Source of the DNA: Sycon ciliatum
Lineage: Eukaryota > Porifera > Calcarea > Leucosolenida > Sycettidae
Assembly: GCF_964019385.1 (NCBI RefSeq)
Contig: NC_088653.1
Coordinates: 17,301,387-17,365,386 of the forward strand
Reading direction: 5' to 3'
DNA: 64,000 bases
A model generated the notes under the pieces. It was not told where the DNA came from and did no database searches. It saw only the letters and a program-made list of their open reading frames with translations. Of the stretch, positions 54,700 through 64,000 are shown piece by piece. A program made the translations under genes and the position numbers. Each line of letters opens with the position of its first letter. Position 1 is the stretch's first letter.

Positions 54700-55269
54700 G
54701 GACAGAGCCAGTACTACTACCAGGTAGTATCATCAGGCGATGTTTTATGGCTCTACCATCAGGGGTAATGGAAAGAGGAAGGCACACGGCAGAGACTTAT
54801 CTGGAGCTGAATGACCTGAACTACTTTCGGAAGGGACAGCGACGAACGAAAAACCAGGACGTTGCATAGAAGCAAGTAATTCCTTCAAAGAAATCCACGC
54901 CGAGCATCGCTTTTTGAAAAGTTTTTGAATTGTGGCATCGTTTTCTTCTTCCTTTCCTAGTCAGAGGTGTTTCACATTTTTGGTCGCGCTCTCTTTTCTC
55001 TCAATGGTTGCATTCATGATTTTTCGCCCAGTGAGCCAAAAATATTACGATATCTCCTGCCTGAAATTGTCGATTTGTCGTCGGATATATTCCCTTCTCC
55101 TGAGGCTATGGCACAGCTTTGAGATGTCCGACAACTTCAGACATACTCACTGTTAGGTACTTGAAGGGTTGGCGAAGAGTTTTTGTGCTCCCTACGAAGT
55201 GGTACCCAAATTTTCGATTTCGAGATCGGGATCCCGGACTAATATGTGGGCCTTGTCTGAACCGCAATC
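54700..55269. other. No recognised gene
   Basis: A short hairpin CCTTCCAGCTTGGAAGG at about 54,640 and its repeat near 54,675 lie just before this interval. Frames here lack domains. Confidence 0.3.
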
Positions 55270-55440
55270 CTACACAGTTGCATCGGTCTGATCAGGCCCT
55301 CGGTCATGTGAGTGATCTTGCCCGCGGTCGCGACGCCCTCGGGGCTACGCCCCTTGGGCGTCGCGACCCCGGGCAAGATCACTCACAGACCTCGGGGCTC
55401 GGGCCTGATCAGAGCGTCATGCCCTCGCAACTGTGTAGGA
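55270..55440. repeat. Long GC-rich palindrome
   Basis: Nested inverted arms: CCTACACAGTTGC and its inverse at the edges, then GTGAGTGATCTTGCCCG, then GGTCGCGACGCC and GGCGTCGCGACC around GGGGCTACGCCCC. It forms a roughly 170-nt hairpin at the right edge of the 3.85-kb interval. Confidence 0.8.
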
Positions 55441-55451
55441 TTATGTATTTC

Positions 55452-56140
55452 TGTTCACCTAACCTGGCCTGTTGCCCTCATACCGAAAATATTGAGCACC
55501 GAAAATTTCTGAAATTAGAGTATTTTATCCCTTGCTCCCAAGAGCTTCTTTGGTGGTATCGTCTTGTTCCGAGGCAATGTTTGGGAAGGTGCGGGCATTA
55601 GCTGCCCTCAGTTTTGCGGAAAGCTCCAAGCGACATCATTTTCCTCGCTTTCTCGCAGAGTTTTCAAGACCGACGCAACTCGTCGTCAAAAAGTACTCAG
55701 CGTGGATTTCGTGCCGAATTCCGCCCCAAACAATTTAGGCTGACCTCTCGCCACCAATCGAACCCACTGATATGTATCTACCTATACACGAGCAATGGTT
55801 TGAGCCCAAAGAAGGACAACTTCACAACGAGCACACTTTCTGAGGGTAATATTTTCTATGTATATCAGCATTAGAACACCATCTAGACGACAAATTGACC
55901 AGCAGAAAGACATAAAATTGCACTACAAATACAGCAGCTGTATAAACATAAATAATTGAACAGAAAACTATGTAACTGGATCCCACCAAAAACAGTAAAG
56001 CATCCCAAATAGTATGCGCATACACATATACATGAAGGAAGGCTATGTTGCCACCATACACTGGCTACGCACACGGACATAATTCTGGAGAGCTGAGCAT
56101 CAGCGTGCGCACACACCCACACACGCATCTGCATGCACGC

Positions 56141-56171
<31 letters not shown>

Positions 56172-56508
56172 CACATACACACATGCACGCGCGCGCGCAC
56201 ACACACCTGCCCTGTGCTGTCGAGCCACTGCCACAAGGGTTGCGTGGGCCTCGGAGGGGCAACGGAGAGAGAATAGGAGAACGCAGTTCCATACATACAC
56301 ACACACACATGTACACAACACCTGCAAGTACACACGTGGCAGCTTACTACAAGAGAATCACACAAGTTCACATGTGGGCATGAACTGTATTCATAGTTGG
56401 TCATACTGTCTTGGGCATATGAGGGAGGAGCAGGAGAGTGCGTGACTCAGACACAATGCGCTTCAACATGCTAGCACATGCACCGGTTTCAGACAGTGGC
56501 AGAACGTG

Positions 56509-56589
<81 letters not shown>

Positions 56590-57056
56590 ACCAGCGTTCC
56601 AGCTCAAGCTCCAAATTTCTAGTTGCTTCTCCTGGTCACAGGAAACACAGAACAGGGCTCACGCAGTGCCGAGGAAGTGCTTGGACTTGGTGCAGTGTCG
56701 TGATCAGGATAAACTTCCAACATCTCTACACAGTGTAGCTCTTCAGGCTCACACGAAGACTCAGAAACCGGAATAGCTGGTTGAGTATAATTATACTTTA
56801 CATGATGATTGAAAGTCCAGCAGCACAACAAAACTTCCAAGGACTGGTTTGGCACTAGCTTCCGTCTCATTGGCGTGTGCCCAGCCAGTTTTGGAAAGAA
56901 AGAGTAGACGTTCATTCCTCATTCAACCTGCAATGAACTGGAGACAACAGAAACCAACAAGACGACGATGGTTGTCATCAGCTCATGTGTTCACCACCGC
57001 AGTGCTACCATTCACTTTCCTGCTCCAAATGCACTACCAGGCTGCATGGCACTACG
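55452..57056 (+). repeat. Segmental duplication, D unit upstream part
   Basis: Collinear with 12,368-13,960. Confidence 0.8.
56512..56588. repeat. (GA)n microsatellite
   Basis: About 77 bp. Counterpart of 13,430-13,494. Confidence 0.95.
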
Positions 57057-57256
57057 ATGTGACGATAATAGAGTTACGATTTCATTTTGCATTTTCCAAT
57101 GATAAGGACTGGCACCATTTCTATTTTTCACACTTTAATAGAAAGAAAACCAAGGGGCAAGATTTGATATGGATTATGTCACAATTTATGTGGTTGTTGG
57201 CTATGTCACCTTTTGAAAGAGGGTTGCAACGTGATAGCGCTGTAACATGAGTTTAA

Positions 57257-57800
57257 GGCTGCGTTTACACGACAACGCACGGCCAGTTTTCCGTTTTCAG
57301 TCCCGCATTTCTTTTTTCGTTTTCGTGCATTTACACGATCAAAGCTGATCCGAGGTGGTCTCCGTTTGTATCGTTTTCGCGCGTCTACACGGGAGCAAAG
57401 GATCCGCAAAAGTTCGTCATGTGCCAAGTGTTGTCGTGGAAGCACCAATCACACTCAAGCAATAGTTCAGAACAGGCCACAAAACAACACTCCTCACATG
57501 ACGAAAATTATAAAAACAATTTTTTTGATTGTCGGATCCGTGTAAACGGCCGAAAACGAAACACACGTGACGGAAAACGAGGCCAGCATACCGTTTTGAC
57601 TGTTTACACACCCAAATTTATCCGGCAGAACTTTTCCGTTTTCAAATTCTTCCACCTTGGCCAGCGTTTTGGTTTTCTTCCGTTTTGGTGTACAACTTTT
57701 ACGTTTTGCTCTTCGTACCGTGTAAATGAACCATGGATCCGAAAGGATTTTCTTGCGTTTTCACCCCCAGCGTTGTCGAGTAAACCATGTAAACGCAGCC
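57257..57800. mobile_element. Harbinger-like 544-bp element, private to copy D
   Basis: Ends GGCTGCGTTTACACG and GTAAACGCAGCC. The B-unit empty site reads GTTTAAACC; the flanks here are TAA and TGA, so a 3-bp TAA duplication with one later change is likely. Confidence 0.65.
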
Positions 57801-57814
57801 TGAACCTACGTATT

Positions 57815-59137
57815 CTGTCCCCGGGGAAAATTGCAATTCCGTGGCCGCGTTTTTTTCCGCGTTTTTTGCGATTTTTTAAAAGACCGCGTTTTCCGCGATT
57901 TTCCCGCGTTTTTTGAACTTTTTTGTTGCACTACACGTACACACAGTGCACTGTTCGGTCAGCAACGTCTCATCGTGGCGGCTTTTTACTCAAATATGAC
58001 GAGTGCTTAGGGCGCGCTCACACTGCGACCAAAACCAGCGTCCATGCGGCCATGCGGCCAAGTAACAGTTGCATGGCAACGGCATGAACTTGACCAAAAC
58101 GTCGCGGCCACGTTTCAAATCGTGACCGCGACCCCGGAGGGGGGTGCCACGACTTGGCGGCAACATGATCGTAGACGTGAAGCGTATTTGTGTACAACCT
58201 GGCCTGAAGTATGTTCAATTTCTCAAATTCCGGTGTGTTGATTCATGACCATCGGCGGTTGTCGATGTCACCTCGACATTTGCACATTTTTAAAATTTTG
58301 TAGTTGTGGTCCTGCACGCACGCACCGCCATGTATGCATTCTTTGCCCTTTTTGGACGATGTCGATTTTGTTTTTGTAGTTGCTTCGTTGTGATCGGGTC
58401 AGTGACCAATTTCTACAGTGTACTCGTTCAATACGATGGCAGCTTGGTCTGGCTTTTCGGTTTCGGAAATTATCTTTCTTTACTTTTCTGCGATGATGGA
58501 ATGCCATACCTCAAGACATTTCAGTTACCGTCGGAAAATACAGTTCTCATCTCGGCAACAGACGAAAGAAACCACTACCGGAATTTCCACTGCACTGGCA
58601 CTTGCTCTGACCACGACGGCACGAGGTCAGGAAATCGAAAGCGCTTGGATGTCAGCGGCAGTCCCTCAAGAGTCCTAACCTACCTGATTGTATGAATTAT
58701 TTTCGTTGACTTCAAGAATACGAGCCACGAGGCACTTCCTCAAAAATTAACAATTACATGCAACATGCGAAAAATTACATCCAAAACGGGCCACAACTTT
58801 ATTAGGAAACGCACGGACTCTTTTGGATACGAACTGCAATTCGTAAAGTTTGTGTGACAACTTCACGTCCACGCGTGTACGAGGCCTAGTGTGAGCACGA
58901 CTCCCACGTTTCTGCGTTTTGCTGACGCATGGACGCGTGCTCATGGTCGCAGTGTGAGCGCGCCCTTACACCAGAGACTTGTAACTGATTGATTTGACTA
59001 CATACTCACTGAAAATTGCCGCACATCAATATTATTCACCGCATATTTACCGCAAATTCACCGCAAATTATGCCATATTATGCCGCGTTTTTCCCCGCGT
59101 TTTTGCAATTTTTTTCCGCAATTTTCCCCGGGGACAG
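57815..59137. mobile_element. CTGTCCCC-family element in copy D (TSD CGTATT)
   Basis: Ends CTGTCCCCGGGG and CCCCGGGGACAG with a perfect 6-bp duplication CGTATT (57,809-57,814 and 59,138-59,143). The B unit has the empty site at 14,333-14,338. Its interior matches the inner and outer elements of copies A-C in reverse orientation. It is enlarged to 1,323 bp by the Harbinger-like insertion at 58,010. Confidence 0.8.
58010..58965. mobile_element. Harbinger-like 956-bp element (TSD TTA)
   Basis: Ends GGGCGCGCTCACACTGCGACC and its near-inverse are flanked by TTA (58,007-58,009 and 58,966-58,968). The uninterrupted family member in copy A (rc of about 2,697) confirms the empty site. A 129-codon frame inside has no recognised domain. 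Confidence 0.8.
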
Positions 59138-59143
59138 CGTATT

Positions 59144-59525
59144 GCATGGTATACTCAACAGTTGGCGAGCAGAGAATTTCGTGCCAAATTCCGCCCCAAG
59201 GTTGTGCACAGCAAACAGCTTGATATATCATTAGCCCTACCCTTGTTCTATACGTACCCGTTGTGCCGATCGAGCCTGAGCCCTCTACTCGACTCCATGG
59301 TCCAATGACATTCGGTCATCATGGCCAAATAATTCAAGTCACTCAAATGTTGAGAAGTGTCTACGTCGTCGCACGCGGCATGTGTCGACATACAAAAATA
59401 TGTATACGATAGAGAAAGAACTACTGAAGAGCAACCAACTGGTTTCAGCAGTCTCCTTCAATTTCAAAGGATAGGTCGGTGGCAGAGGACCAAAGCCGGA
59501 CAATACTAGTTGGAAATTCTCAGCG
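59144..59525 (+). repeat. D unit continuation
   Basis: Collinear with 14,339-14,710. Confidence 0.75.
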
Positions 59526-59902
59526 TTCCCTATTTAGGGCTTGAAAGTGCTACGTCACTCCATAGCAATGGCATAGCAACAATTTGAAAAATTCGAAAAC
59601 TGGATCCACCTGGATCCAGTTTTTGTATGGATCCAAGCACATTTCAAGCGGTCTCACTCACAGCAAGGTGATGTTGCCAGTGAAACTGACTGATTTGGCT
59701 AGTGGGGGCGGGGTGACAACTGGTGGCGAAGTAAAAGTTGCACCTGCATACGACATGAGTGGGTTGCTATGCACCCACATACTGAGGCAATAGCAAAGTC
59801 ACACCTTAGTGGATCCAAAATAGAAATCTGATGTCAATTTACTACTCTCAGGCCGTTTTTGACGTCATCACTACCAGGGAGTCGTCAAATATAAATACCA
59901 AT
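59526..59902. other. Sequence private to copy D
   Basis: The B unit lacks this 0.38 kb. It includes a hairpin AACTGGATCCACCTGGATCC. Insertion boundaries are not clear. Confidence 0.5.
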
Positions 59903-60295
59903 GGCTGTAGATACCTAGTACCTGGAAAAGCTCGATTTCCCGCCACGGAAAATAAAAAAAGTCTTGATTTGGGGTGCTAGCGCTAGCATGTAGCATGCTG
60001 GCGCTTCGCCTGTTGTAATAAATCTACATGTACGCTCGTAATATATACTGTCAAGAGTCCATGGGTTATGGACTCTTGATACTGTAAATATACTCAATCT
60101 GCGGACAGCACTGTAAAATAATATACAAAAATAATTAATTTCGGCTTGGCATGCATGCATGGCACTTGTACTTCACGATTTTTGACACTTCAGCTTCAGC
60201 GCAGCGGCGATTTTTATTTTCGGCGTGGGGTAGATCTACGGCCCCACGGGTACGGGTACTACGGGTAGACATGGTACATGGTAGAGCCTACATGG

Positions 60296-60415
60296 CATGG
60301 CGTTCGTCACTTTTCTGCACGTGCGCACGTGACTATTATTGCGCGAAACAGGAAAAGCCGCGAAAAGTCCAGCCAGCTAGCTGCAGATCCAGGTACTTCA
60401 GGTAGTCCAAAAATA
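60296..60415 (+). promoter_or_regulatory. Putative PC4 promoter module, copy D
   Basis: GGCGTTCGTCACTTTTCTGC, CACGTGCGCACGTGAC and GAAACAGGAAAAGCCGCG lie about 100-200 bp from the PC4 ATG, uninterrupted. Copy D therefore shows the ancestral spacing. Confidence 0.55.
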
Positions 60416-60492
60416 CGGTGTTTTACGACTCCCTGGCAAATACCGGTAATTGCAATTTCTGCTCCGTTGTATCTCATTCTCTCAAAGGAACC

Positions 60493-60792
60493 ATGAGTCT
60501 CGCTTTGAGGTGTGCCCGCGCCCTGCGCCCCGCTGGGATCCAGCTGCGATCTCTGTCCCTCATGGACATCCACCATGGAACTGGCGCCAGACAAGGTGAA
60601 ATTATTCGAACTCAAGTCAAGAATCATGAAGGCAAGGTTTATGTGGATATTCGCAGGTACTCTATTCCGGAGGATTCCCCCGCAGATGATGTTAAGCCCA
60701 CCAAGAAGGGTATCTCTCTGAATGTGAACCAGTTCGAGAATCTCGCAGCAGCCATCCCTCAACTTCGTGAGATGATCAAGGAGGAATCGTAA
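60493..60792 (+). CDS. PC4/SUB1-like ssDNA-binding coactivator, copy D
   Basis: A 99-aa intact copy: an Arg-rich leader, VKNHEGKVYVDIRRY, KKGISLN and the terminal helix. The residue after the core strand is S (RRYSIPED) where A and B have W. It is the only copy with no mobile element between promoter module and gene, which makes it a candidate for the main active gene; this is inference. AATAAA follows at about 61,208. Confidence 0.85.
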   Translation: MSLALRCARALRPAGIQLRSLSLMDIHHGTGARQGEIIRTQVKNHEGKVYVDIRRYSIPEDSPADDVKPTKKGISLNVNQFENLAAAIPQLREMIKEES

Positions 60793-61429
60793 TGTGCGAT
60801 CAGGTCTAGCTCCTGCTGTGGTCATGCTTATCTGGCGGGGAACCATGGGTAGGTGTCAGCAATGCTACACTAGCCTACAGTATCAGCTCTGATGTGCTCC
60901 ACCCTTTGCGTTTCATTTATTGTAGGCTAGCGGACCCGTCGTTGCCGATCCGTTTTTCTATGATTTTCAAGTGTGTGCCTAATCTCGATATCGGCGCTAT
61001 CGCTGAATCTGCTCCAATAGTGCAATACATAGCCCATAGAGTATAATACTGCATAAGTCTCAACCCTCAGCTAGTTGCTTTAGCTGCTTTGTGACGGGAA
61101 TAGCTCTCCCACAGTTCGGAATAGTCCGTACGTACATGTATGTGTACCACACGTAGATTATCATCATTACCATGCATCGTCATTCATTACTCTGTTGCCA
61201 TGGAAATAATAAAAGATGGAAAATGAAATTATAAAAAGCATTCTTCAGGGGTTTCTGAATTACGTTCCGGTGACCGGTGGTACGGTCAGTCATCTGAGGC
61301 ACACGTTACTCCTGGAGAGGGGTGGCTCCGCTCAAAATTTTCAAAATTTAGAGCCGAAATTAATGCATTGATGTCATCCACTGGGTTCTACAGTCTACAT
61401 CCAGACCTCGCCGCACACATCCGTTTTCC

Positions 61430-61535
61430 ACGAAAAAATATCCGGATAGGCGAGGGAACCGGATAACCGAGCACCGCTATTTCTTCCGGATGACGAGGGA
61501 TCCGGATAAGCGAGGTCAGACTATACTAAGATCTG
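61430..61535 (-). mobile_element. ATCCGGATAAGCGAGG-type iteron remnant, copy D
   Basis: Same iterons as in 3,310-3,494 without the CT run, probably the older form. Confidence 0.4.
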
Positions 61536-61689
61536 CCCTGTTCCGTTGACTGGCTTAAGGTATTTTTGTTGGAAGTCCGTCTTTTGTTGTTGGGTTTTTA
61601 TATTTATTACATTCAAACAGGCTGACTCCCCAACAACATGATGGCGAAAGTTTCGCCTTAAAGTGGCTTTTATCTGGGCTGCAACAATT

Positions 61690-62435
61690 TCTGTCCCCCG
61701 TGAATTCCGCGGCAGGATATCAGAAATTTCGTGCAGAATTCTGTGGCTGAAAACAGTAAATAGCAGAATTTAATTCTGCACTAATTCTGCAAATCCTTCC
61801 AAATACAAAAGCACAGCTTTCGCAGCATACAATGCAGTTCACTCCCCTGTTGACAGATTCATTTTCATCCACGAGCAATCCTTGAAGTGATATCTATCAA
61901 CTTCAGAACATTGATGACCGAATATCCCAGTTTGTGATGCCATTATTTTTACAAACTTGTTAAAGAATGACACCAATTTTTTGAATCCTGAGAATACCAT
62001 GAAAGTAGGACATGATTCAAGACACTTTCCAAAGTGGGATCATTCCCATTTTTGGACACAACGGGCATGAAGGATAGCACTTCCACTTGCAACAATTCAT
62101 TTGGACGTAGCTTGTAGAAGTGACTGAAAAAACGTCATTTTACAACCATGCTAACAAAGCCAAATCATATCACCTCGTACTCCGGCCCTGGTTGATATCG
62201 GTCAGTTACAGCGAGCTATTTATGAGGGCAAATGTGGGGCTGATTCTGTAGCCTAGTGTGGATGAAGCAACCAAGAGGCCTTGGAGTGCCCAAACCCAAA
62301 TATACCACCCCCCCCCCCCCCCCCATTTGCAGGACAAATGTACCGACTCTGTAAGATGCTGTATACTAGTACATATTTCAATCAAATGAACCCCTCGATA
62401 GGCACATTGCATTTGGGTCATTTGATAGTAATAAT
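61690..62435. other. No recognised gene
   Basis: The duplication ends near 61,690. A poly-C tract lies at about 62,309-62,325. Confidence 0.35.
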
Positions 62436-62773
62436 ATTTAATTTTATACAAAAGAGAAAGACCAAGGAACTACAAGTTACGCTATACTGTCCACTAACAG
62501 CACCAGGTACTAAACAATCAGCTCATGCGATAACATTGCACGACACTGACCGACGGTACTGACGTTCTACAACTAACTGGCTAACATGTTAACAGCTCTA
62601 GCACATCTTGGATGCGCACTCCAACAATGTTATCGCATGAGCACTCCAACAATGTTATCGCATGAGCACTCCAACAATGTTATCGCATGAGCTGATTGTT
62701 TAGTAACTGGTGGTGTTAGTGGACAATAGCGTAACTTGTAGTTCTTTGGTTTTTCTCTTTTGTATAAATTAAA
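62436..62773. mobile_element. Fold-back element with 25-bp triplication
   Basis: Arms of about 100 bp (left TTTATACAAAAGAGAAAG onward, right ending CTTTTGTATAAA) surround a centre with three exact 25-bp units (core CTCCAACAATGTTATCGCAT) at 62,616-62,690. Confidence 0.7.
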
Positions 62774-62825
62774 CTTTGGCTCTCCATCAGAATAATATTA
62801 ATAATATACTGTTCTTCATTTTTTA

Positions 62826-62893
62826 GGGTACCCTGTCAAAAGGCCTTAGGCCTGTGGGGATTGCCCTATCAAAAATTTAATAATAATAATAAT
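62826..62893 (+). mobile_element. Solo LINE 3' tail
   Basis: AGGGTACCCTGTCAAAAGGC, GCCTTAGGCCTGTGGGGATT and an AAT repeat are the 3' end of the LINE family seen at 40,796-41,409, extremely 5'-truncated. Confidence 0.75.
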
Positions 62894-63007
62894 ACGTAGA
62901 TATCTAGATCACGTAGATCGCCGTATGATTTGTACAGCAGGGAGTCGTAAAATACCGGTATTTTACGACTCCCTGTTGTACAGTCATGTACATGCACATG
63001 GCTGTAC

Positions 63008-63286
63008 AGGGTTCTAGCCAAAGGGGGGGGGGGGGGGGGGGTAGGGGGACGCAGCGCCCCCCTGTGAAAAAGTGCCGCCCCCTACTCATTTTCCGAATTT
63101 CGTGTTTTGTTATGCATAGTTGGTTCATAAATAGAAAAAGGCACATTTGCCTGGGTTGAAGTCAGGGTTTCGCCCCATACGTTGCATTTGGCATGGCAAA
63201 ACAAGAAAGTGGAAAAATGGGATATAGGGTAACTGTTTCCCATGCCCCCCCCCCCCCCCCTACTATTTTGACCTGGCTAGAACCCT
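63008..63286. mobile_element. hAT-like 279-bp MITE (TSD GGCTGTAC)
   Basis: Ends AGGGTTCTAGCC and GGCTAGAACCCT with a perfect 8-bp duplication GGCTGTAC (63,000-63,007 and 63,287-63,294). Poly-G and poly-C tracts lie inside both arms. Confidence 0.85.
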
Positions 63287-63329
63287 GGCTGTACATGTTG
63301 TTGGTTTGCCAGCATGAAACACAAGGTGG

Positions 63330-63750
63330 AGGACACCGTGTTCGGAAACAGCGACCTTACTACAACCATCCACGGTTGGTAGAGCCCCGGTCCGTTGGGA
63401 GTAGGCACCGGCGGATTATTGGCATAATTGGGTGGTTGAAAATTTGGAGCATAATTTGGCATCCTTTCGGAGGTAGGAGCATAACTACATGATTGTACCA
63501 CCGTTCTAGTATGTAGGCTACAGAATTGTGTACAATGCACTTGAGCAGCGCTAGTGATCTGTTTGGTAAAGGGTTTGGAGGTCATGCCGATAGTGTTTTC
63601 AGTGAAAAGCAGGGTTTTATGAGGTATCCCGAGGTGGACGAGATAGTGATGGGTAGTCCGCAAACGGACTCTGCGTACATGTACATTATTCATGATACGA
63701 AGTCGTGACCTCGGGATTTTAGCAGCCGTGGCTGTGCAGGCTATGGGCAT
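63330..63750 (-). CDS. Possible Pro/Asn-rich exon (weak)
   Basis: The minus-strand frame includes MPNYAPNFQPPNYANNPPVP followed by TPNGPGLYQPW, a Pro/Asn/Tyr-rich sequence unlike simple-repeat shadows. No domain. The right side of the window cuts the context. Confidence 0.25.
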
Positions 63751-64000
63751 TGCTCTAATAATTAGAAAATATCAAGTGAGGTATTGTTGATGTTCGATCA
63801 TGATGGAAGGAGAGGTAGAGCTACGAGACAGATGAGCTGATTATTCGCAGGGTGAGGTTGACATCGGTTGGACGAGTATGACGATTACGAAGACAGTCAG
63901 TTGAACATGATAATTTTAAAGGTAACTCAAACAAAATTTAGCAATGAAAAATCTTTTTACAAAAGAAGTTGTACTTGTAGTGAATAGAAGATGCGATGTT

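Larger units (their letters stand above)
51598..55446. other. 3.85-kb interval present only in the C-D block
   Basis: The A-B block is continuous here (about 12,367), while the C-D block carries 3.85 kb between two ATTTC copies. It may be an insertion; the ends show no inverted repeat. It holds the Cys-rich gene, a MITE and hairpins. Confidence 0.55.

Noticed and set aside
58306-58695. A transposase in the Harbinger-like element
   Set aside because: The 129-codon frame lacks any DDE or Myb-like motif and is Phe/Cys-rich, unlike a transposase.

Overview
The window looks like nuclear DNA of an invertebrate animal, most likely marine: it has GT-AG introns and AATAAA signals, CR1/L2-like LINE tails, many short terminal-inverted-repeat (TIR) elements, long CT/GA/CA microsatellites and frequent TACATGTA-type words. 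No bacterial operon, rRNA gene or CRISPR array is visible, and the species cannot be named from the sequence. Conserved host coding capacity is small: four intact single-exon copies of a PC4/SUB1-type single-stranded-DNA-binding coactivator with a mitochondrial-looking leader (1,456; 16,135; 45,093; 60,493). They sit in segmental duplications A, B, C and D, arranged as an A-B block (about 0.25-18.7 kb) and a C-D block (about 43.8-61.7 kb).

The duplicates act as filled and empty sites for one another, so many insertions can be read to the base. Upstream of the PC4 genes, copy A carries an 861-bp TTAA element (Kolobok/T2-like), copy B a 1,025-bp TA element, copy C a 988-bp hammerhead-ribozyme retroelement, and copy D none of these. 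Other datable insertions are hAT-like (8-bp target duplications), Harbinger-like (3 bp), Tc1/mariner-like (TA) and an unassigned CTGTCCC family (6 bp).

Two systems stand out. First, 42,426-43,612 and 43,893-44,880 are two insertions built from a 352-bp unit that encodes a type I hammerhead self-cleaving ribozyme. Five complete ribozymes are present. Each insertion ends in an inverted unit and is flanked by a perfect 12-bp target duplication. This is the architecture of a metazoan retrozyme, a circular-RNA retroelement thought to depend on Penelope-like enzymes. The second insertion sits in the putative promoter of PC4 copy C.

Second, 22,192-36,860 is a 14.7-kb near-perfect palindrome with an 8-nt central loop. 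Its ends begin with AG and it is flanked by a 6-bp duplication (ATCGTG), the integration signature of Polinton/Maverick-type elements. Each arm carries the same cargo: a zinc-ribbon TFIIB-like protein, an unknown 256-aa protein, a protein of HRxxGPA repeats next to a RING-like stretch, a small zinc-finger gene with an intron, compact TATA promoters, a 10-bp minisatellite and nuclear-receptor-type DR1 motifs at the tips. No polymerase, integrase or capsid gene is recognised, so it looks like a non-autonomous, recently inserted derivative.

The remainder is LINE remnants (20.3-22.2, 38.1-38.4, 40.8-41.4 kb), a deletion-derived Mutator-like transposase (49.4-50.6 kb), a two-exon Cys-rich gene (53.9-54.7 kb) and long stretches where nothing is recognised.
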